64,000 nt of DNA from Bog-159 sp035308525 (GTDB lineage Bacteria > Acidobacteriota > Terriglobia > Bryobacterales > Bryobacteraceae), in contig DATGGM010000030.1 of assembly GCA_035308525.1 (NCBI GenBank), positions 1 through 64,000 of the forward strand, written 5' to 3'. This document shows positions 1 to 9,434 of this stretch, in pieces. A model generated the notes under the pieces. The model searched no databases. It was not told the DNA's origin and saw only the letters and a list, made by a program, of their open reading frames with translations. The translations under genes were made by a program, and so were the position numbers. Positions within the stretch are counted from its first letter, which is position 1. Each line of letters opens with the position of its first letter.

Positions 1-2781
1 GCAGGCGCCGGGGAATTGCGGATCGGAACCCACGTCGGTAGTGTACTTCCAGCAGCGCACACACTTGACGCCGTCGGCGCGCTCCACGGCCACGACGACG
101 TTCCCGGTCGGGCCGGAGGCCTCTGCCAACTCTACCTGAGAGACGATGAACAGCCCGGGAAGTTCGCTGGCGTATTGTGCCAGCAGGGGATAGAGGTTGC
201 CGTTGGCGGAGAGGCGTACCCGAGCCTCGAGGGGCGCGCCGATAAACTTCGACTGGCGGGCGGCCTCGAGACTCTTGAGCACGTCTTCCCTCACTTCAAT
301 CAGACGGTCCCAGTTGGCAGCCCGTTTCCGGTGGTCCTCGGAGAGACCCTCCGTCAACTGGGCGGCTTCGGGAAATAGTTGCAGGTGGACGCTGCCCGTC
401 TGGGCCATGTGGGTCCAGACCTCTTCGGCCGTGAAGGTGAGAATGGGCGCCACCAACCGGACCAGCGCGTGCAGCAGGCGGTGGAGCGCGGTCTGGGCGC
501 TGCGGCGCGCGTGAGACTTCGTCGCGGCGGTGTACAGCCTGTCTTTCAGCACGTCGAAGTAGAGCGAGCTGAGATCCACGGTGGCGAAATCATAGAGGGC
601 GTGATAGACCTTGTGGAAGGCGAACTCGTCGTACCAGGCGCGGCAGCGGCCCACCAGCGACTCGGCACGAACCAGTATCCACTGGTCCAGCTCCTGCATT
701 TCATCCACAGGCACGGCATCGGCAAGCGGATCGAAGCCGTAAAGGTTGCCCAGCAGGTAGCGGAACGTGTTGCGCAGCTTGCGGTAGGCGTCCTGCAGGC
801 GCGTCAGGATGGTTTCCGAGATGCGCACATCCTCGTTGAACTCGACCGAAGCGGTCCAGAGGCGCACCAGATCGGCGCCGTGATGCTTGATGATCTCGTC
901 GGGCTCGATGGAGTTGCCGAGCGACTTGTGCATGGCGCGCCCCTCGCCATCGAGCACCCACCCGTTCAGCGCGCACGCGCGGTAGGGCGAGCTGCCCTTC
1001 AGGCCGACGCCCACCAGCAGCGAGCTGTGGAACCAGCCGCGGTATTGATCGCCGCCTTCCATATAGAGATCCGAGGGCCAGGGAAGGCCGTTGGCGGGCG
1101 TCAGAACCGCGAGATGGCTCGAACCGGAATCGAACCAAACGTCCAGGATGTCGCTTTCCTTGCTGAACCGGGCGCCGCCGCACTTGGCGCACAGCGTGCC
1201 CGGCGGCAGCAATTCCTCCGCGGTGCGCGCATACCAGACATCGGCGGTGTGCTCGGCGAACAGCTTTACGATACCGTCGAGAATAGGGCGATCGGTAAGC
1301 GGTTCGCGGCAGGCGTCGCAATAGAAAATGATGATGGGAACGCCCCAGACACGCTGGCGGGAGATGCACCAGTCGGGCCGGATGGCGATCATGTTGGAGA
1401 TGCGCTCCTGGCCCCATTCGGGCATCCAGCGCACCTGGCGGATGGCTTCTAGCGCGTGCTGGCGGAAATCGTTGCGCTCCATGCCGATGAACCACTGCTC
1501 GGTGGCGCGGAAAATGGTGGCCTTATGGCAGCGCCAGCAGTGCGGATAGCTGTGCTCGATCTTTTCACTGGCCAGCAGGGCGTGATGCGCGCGCAGGATC
1601 TCGATGACGATGGGATTGGCTTCCCAAACGGTTTTACCGATCAACTCTTCGGGCAGGCGTCCCGCCGCGCCCTCGGCGTGGTAGAAGCGGCCTCCGGCGT
1701 CCACGGGGCAATAGGTTTCAATGCCGTACTGGCGGCCCACGGCATAGTCTTCCTGGCCGTGCCCGGGCGCCGTGTGGACCGCGCCGGTGCCTTGCTCCAG
1801 GGTCACATGATCGGCCAGGATGCCTTGCGAATCGCGCTCCAGGAATGGATGACGGAAAACCGCGCCTTCCAGCCGCGCGCCAGGAAAGCGGGCGAGCACC
1901 TGGTAGCCGGTCCAGCCGCATTTCTCGGCGGTGACGTTGAGCAGATCGGCGGCCACGATGTAGACCGCCTGATGGTGTGGAGTGAACACCGCCGCGTATT
2001 CGAACTTGGGATGGAAGGCGATGGCCATGTTGGCCGGGATGGTCCACGGGGTGGTGGTCCAGATGAGGCCGTAGACGTTCCGGCCGGCCAGAGCGGGGTC
2101 CAACGCAGCGGGAGCGGAAGTAAGAACGAAACGAACCCAAATGGACGGGCTGGAGTGATCGGCGTATTCGACCTCCGCTTCAGCCAGAGCGGTGCGGTCG
2201 CGTATGCACCAGTGCACCGGCTTCAGGCCCTTGTAGACATAGCCGCGATGGAGGAACTCCACGAACGCGCCGGCGATCACCGACTGATAATGCGCGCTCA
2301 TAGTGAGGTACGGGTCGTCCCAGCGGCCGAAGACGCCCAGGCGCTTGAAATCGGTGCGCTGGAGATTCACGTACTTTTCCGCGTATTTCCGGCATTCGGC
2401 GCGGATTTCGGCGACCGTCATCTTGGCCTTGCGCGCACCGAGCTCGCTATCGACCTTGATCTCGATGGGCAGGCCGTGGCAGTCCCAGCCCGGAACGTAG
2501 GGCGAGTCGAAGCCCGCCATGGACTTGGATTTGACGATGAAATCCTTAAGAATCTTGTTGAAAGCGGTGCCCAGATGGATGCGGCCGTTGGCGTAGGGCG
2601 GACCGTCGTGCAGTATATAAGTGGGGCGGCCGGCGCTCGCGCGGCGGATCTGGGCGTAGATATCCTCGGCCTCCCAGCGTTCCAGCATCTTCGGCTCGGC
2701 CTGGGAAAGACTGGCCTTCATGGAAAAGCTAGTGCGGGGCAGATTGACGGTCTGCTTCAAATCTACGTTTTGCGCTTCCAT
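1..2781 (-). CDS. ileS: Isoleucyl-tRNA synthetase (3' end cut by window)
   Basis: Charges tRNA-Ile with isoleucine in the cytoplasm. Reading the minus strand from the ATG at 2781 gives 927 codons without a stop. The N-terminal catalytic region carries PPYANGRIHLGT near residues 61-72, the class I HIGH signature in an unusual HLGT form, and PGWDCHGLPIE follows. The KMSKS loop appears as MHKSLGNS near residues 617-624. The last readable part is the start of the C-terminal zinc-binding segment, KCVRCW, so only a few codons are missing beyond base 1. No T-box leader is possible, because only 42 bases separate it from the upstream M20 peptidase gene on the same strand. Confidence 0.96.
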   Translation of the reverse strand, partial: MEAQNVDLKQTVNLPRTSFSMKASLSQAEPKMLERWEAEDIYAQIRRASAGRPTYILHDGPPYANGRIHLGTAFNKILKDFIVKSKSMAGFDSPYVPGWDCHGLPIEIKVDSELGARKAKMTVAEIRAECRKYAEKYVNLQRTDFKRLGVFGRWDDPYLTMSAHYQSVIAGAFVEFLHRGYVYKGLKPVHWCIRDRTALAEAEVEYADHSSPSIWVRFVLTSAPAALDPALAGRNVYGLIWTTTPWTIPANMAIAFHPKFEYAAVFTPHHQAVYIVAADLLNVTAEKCGWTGYQVLARFPGARLEGAVFRHPFLERDSQGILADHVTLEQGTGAVHTAPGHGQEDYAVGRQYGIETYCPVDAGGRFYHAEGAAGRLPEELIGKTVWEANPIVIEILRAHHALLASEKIEHSYPHCWRCHKATIFRATEQWFIGMERNDFRQHALEAIRQVRWMPEWGQERISNMIAIRPDWCISRQRVWGVPIIIFYCDACREPLTDRPILDGIVKLFAEHTADVWYARTAEELLPPGTLCAKCGGARFSKESDILDVWFDSGSSHLAVLTPANGLPWPSDLYMEGGDQYRGWFHSSLLVGVGLKGSSPYRACALNGWVLDGEGRAMHKSLGNSIEPDEIIKHHGADLVRLWTASVEFNEDVRISETILTRLQDAYRKLRNTFRYLLGNLYGFDPLADAVPVDEMQELDQWILVRAESLVGRCRAWYDEFAFHKVYHALYDFATVDLSSLYFDVLKDRLYTAATKSHARRSAQTALHRLLHALVRLVAPILTFTAEEVWTHMAQTGSVHLQLFPEAAQLTEGLSEDHRKRAANWDRLIEVREDVLKSLEAARQSKFIGAPLEARVRLSANGNLYPLLAQYASELPGLFIVSQVELAEASGPTGNVVVAVERADGVKCVRCWKYTTDVGSDPQFPGAC

Positions 2782-2823
2782 TATCGAGGGATACTTCTAT
2801 CGTACACGACACGGCAGACGCGT

Positions 2824-4176
2824 TCAGGCGCCCAACAGGTCCAGGTAGCGCGCCACCGCTTCAATGCCCCGATAGAAGTTCGGCAGATACAGCTTCTCGT
2901 TGGGGGCGTGCAAGTTATCGTCCGGCAGCCCGAAGCCCATCATCACGCTGGGAATGCCGAGGCTCTGCTCGAAGGACGCCACGATGGGGATGGATCCGCC
3001 GGAGCGGATGTAGACGGTGGGCTTGCCGAACACTTCTGACATCGCGTCGGCCGCCGCGTGGATGAAGCGGTTGTCGGGATTGACCAGCGAAGGCGGTCCG
3101 GAATGCAGCACCTTCAGCTCGGCGGTCACGCCGCGCGGGCATGCCCTGGCGACCGCCTGTTTTAACTGCTCAGCGGCCTCCCTGGGGTCCTGATTGGCCA
3201 CCAGGCGCGTGCTGATCTTGGCCACCGCGCGCGCCGGGATCACGGTCTTGGCGCCTTCTCCGGTGAAGCCGCCGCGGATGCCGTGGACCTCGAACGTGGG
3301 CCGCGCCCATAAGCGTTCGAGCAGTGGAATGCCCGGCTCGCCCACCAGCTCGCGCGCGCCCATTTCCTTTTCCGTGTAATCGCGCTCATCGAAGGGCAGG
3401 CGCGCCCAGGCCTCGCGCTCCTTGGGACTGGGCGGGACTACGCGATCATAGAAGCCCGGAATCCGGATGCGGCCGTCGCGATCCTTCAGCGCGCTGATGA
3501 TTTCGGCGACTGCCTGCATGGGATTGGGGGCCGCGCCGCCATACACCCCGGAGTGCAGATCGTGGTTGGCGCCTTCGACGGACAGTTCGGCATACACCAT
3601 GCCGCGCAACCCCACACAGATGGTGGGCAGCTCCGGCGCGAACATCTCAGTGTCGCAGATAATCGCGGCATCGGATTTCAGGCGGGCGGGCTTGGAGCCG
3701 ACGTAGCTTTCGATGTGCTCGCCGCCGGTCTCCTCTTCACCCTCGATGAGGAACTTCACATTGACCGGGAGTTTGCCGCGGGTCTTCAACATACCCTCGA
3801 CGGCTTTGATCAGGATGTAAGTCTGCCCCTTATCGTCGGAGGAGCCGCGCGCGAAGATATCCTGGCCGCGCACGTCCGGCTCGAAGGGCGGCGATTTCCA
3901 CTCATCCAGCGGATCCGGCGGCTGCACATCGTAATGGCCGTACATGAGCAGAGTCGGCTTGCCTGGCGCGCCGGTCCACTCCGCGTAAACCAGCGGATTG
4001 CCGTCGCCTTCGATCAGATCGCCGGCGAGCCCGGCGGCCCGCAGTTCACCGAGGACGAACTCCGCGGCGCGCCGGATATCGGCCTTGTGCTCGGAAAGCG
4101 TACTGATACTGGGAATGCGCAGGAAGGTCTTCAGCCCTTCGAGAAAGACGGCCTGGTTCTCCTGGTAGTAATTCAT
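2824..4176 (-). CDS. M20 family metallo-dipeptidase
   Basis: Cytoplasmic zinc dipeptidase or exopeptidase of the M20 (carnosinase/DUG1-like) family, 450 residues, the usual length. Metal-site motifs are visible: MYGHYDVQPP with His81 and Asp83, the bridging Asp in GSSDDKGQ near 114, and the catalytic and metal glutamates in EGEEETGG near 147-148. A dimerisation domain lies between about 200 and 320, and the last His motif is near the C-terminus in DDNLHAPNEK. There is no signal peptide. It sits 42 bases upstream of ileS on the same strand and could be cotranscribed with it. Substrate preference cannot be read from the sequence. Confidence 0.93.
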   Translation of the reverse strand: MNYYQENQAVFLEGLKTFLRIPSISTLSEHKADIRRAAEFVLGELRAAGLAGDLIEGDGNPLVYAEWTGAPGKPTLLMYGHYDVQPPDPLDEWKSPPFEPDVRGQDIFARGSSDDKGQTYILIKAVEGMLKTRGKLPVNVKFLIEGEEETGGEHIESYVGSKPARLKSDAAIICDTEMFAPELPTICVGLRGMVYAELSVEGANHDLHSGVYGGAAPNPMQAVAEIISALKDRDGRIRIPGFYDRVVPPSPKEREAWARLPFDERDYTEKEMGARELVGEPGIPLLERLWARPTFEVHGIRGGFTGEGAKTVIPARAVAKISTRLVANQDPREAAEQLKQAVARACPRGVTAELKVLHSGPPSLVNPDNRFIHAAADAMSEVFGKPTVYIRSGGSIPIVASFEQSLGIPSVMMGFGLPDDNLHAPNEKLYLPNFYRGIEAVARYLDLLGA

Positions 4177-4246
4177 ATGGATGGCACCTCAGAGCCATTG
4201 TATCTGCCGGCTGCCCCTGGTTCTCAATGCGATATACTCAGCGGCT

Positions 4247-7200
4247 ATGATCCGCATTCGCGTTGCAGCGCTGCTCCTAACCCTTGTAACCGCCTGCCTT
4301 TCTCAAACCAATCGGGGCTACTATCGCGACCCATCTATCCACGGCAACCAGATCGTTTTCACCAGCGAGAACGATCTTTGGATCGTGGGCCTGGATGGCG
4401 GCGCCGCGCGGCGCCTGACTTCACATCCGGGAAGGGAGTCCCATGCGGCTTTCTCCCCAGATGGAGCGACCATCGCTTTCTCGGCGAATTACGAAGGTCC
4501 TACCGAGGTTTACTCCATGCCTGCCGGGGGCGGCTTGCCGGTGCGCCGCACTTTTGACGGCGATGCCATCGTTGTAGGCTGGACTCCAGACGGCAAGATT
4601 CTCTATGCCACCGCCGGCTATGCCACGCTCCCCAGTGCACAACTGGTCACCATCGACAGCGCGAACCACGTGGAGTTAGTGCCCCTGAGCCAGGCCGCGG
4701 ACGGCGCTTACGATGTAACGGGCAAGACTTTGTATTTTACCCGCCAACAGTTCCAGGGCAGTCAGGCCAAGCGCTATCAGGGCGGCACCGCGCAGAACAT
4801 CTGGAAGTACACCGCCGGCCGGGAAGCCGTACCGCTTTCCACCGATCACCCGGGAACCAGCAAAGCGCCCATGTGGTGGAAGCATCGCGTATATTTCCTG
4901 ACCGACCGGGATGGCTTCATGAATCTCTGGTCGATGGACGAAGATGGGAAGGATCTGAAGCAGCTCACGCACCATCAGGGGTGGGACGCCGACACGCCGT
5001 CTCTCTCCGAGGGCCGTATCGTTTACAAGCTGGGCGCAGACCTGCGCCTATACGACGTTGCCTCCAGTACGGACAAAGCGATCCCCATCGAGCTAACCTC
5101 GGACTTCGACCGCCTGCGCGAGCATTGGATTAGTAAGCCCAGTGAATACGGCACTTCGGCGCATGTCTCGCACGATGGCGATCGTTTGGTGCTGACCTCG
5201 AGAGGCCGCGTATTCGTGGCCCCCGCCAAGCAAGGCCGCCTGGTGGATGCCACAGGACGCAAGCCCGCGCGTATTCGCGACGCGCGCCTCACCGCGGACG
5301 GCAAGTCGCTCATTGCGCTGTCCACCGAAACGGGGGAGGTGGAGCTGTGGAAGATGCCGGCCAACGGCGCCGGCGCGGCCACGCCTCTAACCTCCGACGG
5401 CCACGTGCTGCGGTGGGAAGCCATCCCTTCGCCCGACGGCAACTGGATCGTCCACCAGGATAAGGATGACGAATTGTGGCTGCTGGATGCCGCTTCCCAC
5501 GCGCAAAAGAAGATCATGGCGTCACTGGCCAGCGATAACGGGAGCCCCGTGTTCGCGGACGTGCGCTGGTCGCCGGACAGCAAGTGGCTGACATTCGCGA
5601 CCGAGTCGCCCAACCTAAACAACCGCATTTACCTTTACTCCATCGAAACCGGATCGTTGACACCGCTCACCACCGACCGATACAACAGCGGCAGCGCCGC
5701 CTGGAGCCCGGACGGCAAGTGGATTTACTTCCTCTCCAACCGGTCGCTCAAAAGCGTGGTGGAGTCGCCCTGGGGCGCGCGCCAGCCGGACCCGTATTTT
5801 GACCGCACCTTCAAGATCTACGAGATGGCGCTGCGCAAGGGCCAGCGCTCGCCCTTTGAGCCGGCCGATGAATTGCACCCGGATAAGCCGGAGGAACCGC
5901 CCAAGCCGCCCGCGGCCGATAAGCCCGCGGCGAAAGACGATAAACCCAAGGATGATAAGAAAGAAGCTGACAAGAAGCCGGAGCCGGCCAAAGTCGAGAT
6001 CGATCTGGATGGCATTGCCGCGCGCATTACGGAAGTCCCCGCGCCCCCCGGAAACTACGACCGACTGACGGCTGCGGCGAAGCGGCTCTGCTGGGTGGAT
6101 GCCGACCCGGGGAATCGCGAGAAGAACACGCTGGCCTGCCTGGATATCGCCAACAAGGGCGACAAGCCCGAAACGTTGATGGAAGGCATCCGTGAGTATG
6201 AGCTATCCGGCGACGGCAAGAAGATTATGGCGCGCAAACAGGATGATTTCTACATTCTCGACGCAGCCGTGAAAGGGGATGCGCTCAAAGCGCCCAAGAC
6301 GCTGGAAGACGCCAAGGTCGATCTGAAGGACTGGACCTTTGCCGTAATCCCCGCCGACGAATTCCACGAGATGTTCCTGGATGCGTGGCGGCTGCACCGC
6401 GACTACTTTTATGACCGTAAGATGAACGGAATCGACTGGCCATCCATGCGGAAGAAGTATCTGCCGCTGGTGGACCGCGCGCGGGACCGCGACGAGCTCA
6501 ACGACGTGATCGCCCAAATGGTCAGCGAGCTTTCCGCGCTGCACACCTTCGTGTTCGGCGGCGATGTGCGCAAAGGGCCGGATCAGATCAAGCTGGCGTT
6601 GTTGGGCGCGCGCCTGGAACGGGACCCCAAGGCCGGCGGTTATGTGGTCCAGCATGTTTACCGGTCCGATCCCGACAGGCCGGATAAGCGCTCCCCTCTC
6701 GCGCGGCCCGGTGTGGAAATATCCGATGGAGACGTAATCCTGGCGGTCAACGGCCGCGATCCGCTGGCCGCAGCCGGCCTGGGCGAACTGCTGCGCAACC
6801 AGGCGGGCAAGCAGGTGCTCCTGCGGGTCAAGAGCAAGGACAAGAACGAGCCACGCGACGTGATCGTAAAGCCGCTGAATCACGACGAGGACTTCGACCT
6901 GCGTTATTCCGAGTGGGAGTACACGCGCCGCACAATCGTGGAGCAGAAGGGGGCTGGGCAGCTCGGCTACGTCCATTTGCGCGCCATGGGTTCAGGAGAT
7001 ATCGCCCAGTGGGCCGAGAACTACTATCCGGTCTTCGACCGGCAGGGCCTGATTATCGACGTGCGGCACAACGGCGGAGGCAACATCGATAGCTGGATCC
7101 TGGGCAAATTGATGCGCCCGGCGTGGTTCTACTGGCAGCCGCGCGTGGGCCGGCCCACCTGGAACATGCAGTACGCTTTCCGCGGCTATTTAGTGGTGCT

Positions 7201-7570
7201 TTGTGACGAATGGACCGCCTCGGACGGCGAGGCGTTTTCCGAGGGTTTCCACCGCCTCAAGCTGGGCAAAGTGATCGGCACGCGCACGTGGGGCGGCGAG
7301 ATCTGGCTGAGCTTCAGCAACGAGTTAGCGGATAAGGGCATCGCTTCGGCCGCGGAGATGGGGGTGTACGGCCCGGAAGGCAAATGGCTGATCGAGGGAC
7401 ATGGCGTGGATCCGGACATGACCGTGGATAACCTGCCGCACGCTACCTTCGAAGGGCAGGACGCGCAGCTCGATGCGGCAATCCTTTACCTGCAGGACCT
7501 GATCAAGGAGAAGCCGGTGAAAATGCCGCCCGCGCCGGGCTATCCGGATAAGACGTGGCGCAGTCAATAA
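4247..7570 (+). CDS. Secreted tricorn-like S41 peptidase
   Basis: Large protease of the tricorn type, about 1107 residues from the ATG at 4247, chosen because it begins a clear export signal (MIRIRVAALLLTLVTAC). VTAC resembles a lipobox, so it may be a lipoprotein. The order is a WD40/PD40 beta-propeller (about 25-540, many SPDGK motifs), a Lys/Pro/Asp-rich linker (about 541-585), the tricorn C1 domain, a PDZ domain (about 808-878) and an S41 catalytic domain. The nucleophile is probably Ser992 in TASDGEAF, and the general-base histidine His766 in SALHTF. The residue before that His is Leu, where archaeal tricorn has Ser. It probably degrades peptides in the envelope, and an M20 dipeptidase gene lies divergently beside it. 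Confidence 0.92.
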   Translation: MIRIRVAALLLTLVTACLSQTNRGYYRDPSIHGNQIVFTSENDLWIVGLDGGAARRLTSHPGRESHAAFSPDGATIAFSANYEGPTEVYSMPAGGGLPVRRTFDGDAIVVGWTPDGKILYATAGYATLPSAQLVTIDSANHVELVPLSQAADGAYDVTGKTLYFTRQQFQGSQAKRYQGGTAQNIWKYTAGREAVPLSTDHPGTSKAPMWWKHRVYFLTDRDGFMNLWSMDEDGKDLKQLTHHQGWDADTPSLSEGRIVYKLGADLRLYDVASSTDKAIPIELTSDFDRLREHWISKPSEYGTSAHVSHDGDRLVLTSRGRVFVAPAKQGRLVDATGRKPARIRDARLTADGKSLIALSTETGEVELWKMPANGAGAATPLTSDGHVLRWEAIPSPDGNWIVHQDKDDELWLLDAASHAQKKIMASLASDNGSPVFADVRWSPDSKWLTFATESPNLNNRIYLYSIETGSLTPLTTDRYNSGSAAWSPDGKWIYFLSNRSLKSVVESPWGARQPDPYFDRTFKIYEMALRKGQRSPFEPADELHPDKPEEPPKPPAADKPAAKDDKPKDDKKEADKKPEPAKVEIDLDGIAARITEVPAPPGNYDRLTAAAKRLCWVDADPGNREKNTLACLDIANKGDKPETLMEGIREYELSGDGKKIMARKQDDFYILDAAVKGDALKAPKTLEDAKVDLKDWTFAVIPADEFHEMFLDAWRLHRDYFYDRKMNGIDWPSMRKKYLPLVDRARDRDELNDVIAQMVSELSALHTFVFGGDVRKGPDQIKLALLGARLERDPKAGGYVVQHVYRSDPDRPDKRSPLARPGVEISDGDVILAVNGRDPLAAAGLGELLRNQAGKQVLLRVKSKDKNEPRDVIVKPLNHDEDFDLRYSEWEYTRRTIVEQKGAGQLGYVHLRAMGSGDIAQWAENYYPVFDRQGLIIDVRHNGGGNIDSWILGKLMRPAWFYWQPRVGRPTWNMQYAFRGYLVVLCDEWTASDGEAFSEGFHRLKLGKVIGTRTWGGEIWLSFSNELADKGIASAAEMGVYGPEGKWLIEGHGVDPDMTVDNLPHATFEGQDAQLDAAILYLQDLIKEKPVKMPPAPGYPDKTWRSQ

Positions 7571-7574
7571 GAAC

Positions 7575-8942
7575 TTAACGCCGCGAAGGCTGCCTGACGC
7601 GAATCGCAGCCGTCCACATCTGGTGGACGCCTGTGCGATTATCGATCCATAGCGGGTGGAAGACACCGGCCGCGTCCGCCGTGAGTCCGGCCGTGTCGCC
7701 GCCGTTGTAGCGCGTGTCATGCTCGGCGGCGTTCACCAGGTTGCCGTGCGTGGATACGCGTACGCTCGGAAGCCAGGTGGCGCCCCCATCGAGCGATGCG
7801 GAAAAGCGCACTTGGTATCCCAGGTCGTCCGGATTGTCGCGCCGGTCATACCAACTGAGACCCACCACGCCGCTCCTGTTGACCGCCACCACCGGCATGA
7901 AATTGTTCGGCATGAATTCAGCCGGGAGTGAAGCCGCATCGTCGCTGACCACCCGCGGCGCGCTCCACTTTCCATCACTGGTGGAGCAAGAAAAGAAGAT
8001 TTGCGTGCGCTGGCCGGGGCCTGCGCCGGGCCACGCGGCGTACATCCGTCCGCGAAAAGAACTGCTGCCGCGGTCGACCGCCAGAGACGCCATGGAAAGC
8101 TGCGGCACGCGCCAGTCGTAGTAAATATCCGCGATCTTCGCAGCGGGCTCCAGGGTTTGGCCGCCGTCGCGCGAATAGACGATCTGCAAAGCGCCGTTCA
8201 CCTCTGTGGGCGCCGCTCCCGGATCGGTACGGTAGGACATATTGCGGCGGGTGTTATCGAGCTCGACGAACAGCGCCGCGAAAACTCCGTCACTCGAGAC
8301 GACGCCGTTAGCAGGAAAGAACCATGGCTTGGCGAAGACGGCAGCTGCCTGTACGATGGCGCGGTCGAAGCTCTCCCCGGTCAACGAAGGATAAAACGCA
8401 AAGGCCGCCGGTGGGCGCTGGAGGTAGCCGTGGACATAGACACGTCCGTGGAAAGGCCCGCGGCTGTCATCGACCGTCAGGTAGGTGCGATCGAAGCTGC
8501 GCGTGTCGGTCCGAATGGACGACTCGCGCCAGGTGCGTCCCCCATCCGCGGATCTACGGACATCCAGGAAAGAGGGGCTGGACCCATCCGCCTGTTTTAC
8601 ATCGTGAATGCCGGCGGCAAATGCGGCGTGCTTCAGTCCGATGGCGCAGGACGGGTCGACACTGTCCGGGACGGTCAGCGTGTGCTTCCAGGTCCGGCCC
8701 CCGTCGAACGAGGCGTAGAACACGTTGTCGGAGCTCTGGCCCGGGCGGATGACGTAGGCGCAGGCAACCAGGTGGCGCGGCCTTGCGGGATCCGCCGCGA
8801 TCTGGGTTTCGTAATGCTGGACAGTCGCCAGATCAAGGCTGACCTGCACGTTCGGTCCCACGACATAGGGCGTATCGGAACCGAACGCGAGAGCCTGGAA
8901 AACGGCGGCGATTACCGGCCAGAGGGCGCACCCGCCCCTCAT
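7575..8942 (-). CDS. Secreted sialidase-fold (BNR repeat) protein
   Basis: A 455-residue protein with an N-terminal hydrophobic export signal (about residues 5-22). Several Asp-box/BNR motifs follow: FDGGRTWK, SADGGRTWRES, SRDGGQT and SLDGGATW, the signature of six-bladed sialidase-type propellers. Catalytic sialidase residues cannot be verified by eye, so this may be a carbohydrate-binding or structural propeller rather than an active neuraminidase. Its start ATGA overlaps the stop of the upstream 152-residue gene, suggesting translational coupling. It converges on the tricorn gene with only 4 bases between them. Confidence 0.82.
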   Translation of the reverse strand: MRGGCALWPVIAAVFQALAFGSDTPYVVGPNVQVSLDLATVQHYETQIAADPARPRHLVACAYVIRPGQSSDNVFYASFDGGRTWKHTLTVPDSVDPSCAIGLKHAAFAAGIHDVKQADGSSPSFLDVRRSADGGRTWRESSIRTDTRSFDRTYLTVDDSRGPFHGRVYVHGYLQRPPAAFAFYPSLTGESFDRAIVQAAAVFAKPWFFPANGVVSSDGVFAALFVELDNTRRNMSYRTDPGAAPTEVNGALQIVYSRDGGQTLEPAAKIADIYYDWRVPQLSMASLAVDRGSSSFRGRMYAAWPGAGPGQRTQIFFSCSTSDGKWSAPRVVSDDAASLPAEFMPNNFMPVVAVNRSGVVGLSWYDRRDNPDDLGYQVRFSASLDGGATWLPSVRVSTHGNLVNAAEHDTRYNGGDTAGLTADAAGVFHPLWIDNRTGVHQMWTAAIRVRQPSRR

Positions 8943-9397
8943 TCGATGGCCGGCAGCGCCAGGATCTCTCGAGCCTGCGCGAGATACGACGCCGGCACCA
9001 GCAAACGAAAGCTGCCCAATGCGCTACTGGGCGTCCAATCAGCGGCCATTTCATCGTTTTCCAGGAAGGTAGGAATGAAGGCCTCCTGCAGGCGCTCGCG
9101 AGCGTCCTTGGCCTCACTACGACTACGGTATACCGCGGCCGGGGCGAGATCCTCGTCTTCCTGTTGTTCGGCAGCGGCGTCCATACCTGGATCGGGTTCC
9201 GCGGGCAACTCAGGCGGCGCCTTCTCCCGCCCAGGCGAAGCAGTCTCGGCAGGAGCGGGATCCATTCCCCGGCGCAGCATTTCGGCGTCATAGACCTGGC
9301 GCGCCGTAAGGCTCAGCTCGTCGCGTCGCAGCGACAGCAGCTCCAGATCGGGCATATCGGCGTACCGCCGCCGGAAATCGTCGGCGCTGAACTTCAT
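8939..9397 (-). CDS. Unknown 152-residue cytoplasmic protein, DUF2007-like tail
   Basis: Not firmly recognised. The first 45 residues are helical and charged. A Pro/Glu-rich linker (about 46-85) follows, then a compact domain ending in RLLVPASYLAQAREIL. The VP..YLAQAREIL tail resembles the DUF2007 'putative signal-transducing' domain, in which a value is read over a residue pair followed by a short helix, but this is by eye only. It has no signal peptide or membrane segment. It overlaps the BNR-repeat gene downstream by 4 bases. The start is preceded by a GCGGAGG-like ribosome-binding sequence on the minus strand. Confidence 0.7.
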   Translation of the reverse strand: MKFSADDFRRRYADMPDLELLSLRRDELSLTARQVYDAEMLRRGMDPAPAETASPGREKAPPELPAEPDPGMDAAAEQQEDEDLAPAAVYRSRSEAKDARERLQEAFIPTFLENDEMAADWTPSSALGSFRLLVPASYLAQAREILALPAIE

Positions 9398-9434
9398 GCA
9401 ACCTCCGCGAGACAGAGTATTGTAGCGCTGTGGG

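Noticed and set aside
2782..2823. T-box leader of ileS
   Set aside because: Only 42 bases separate it from the upstream gene, far too short for a T-box.
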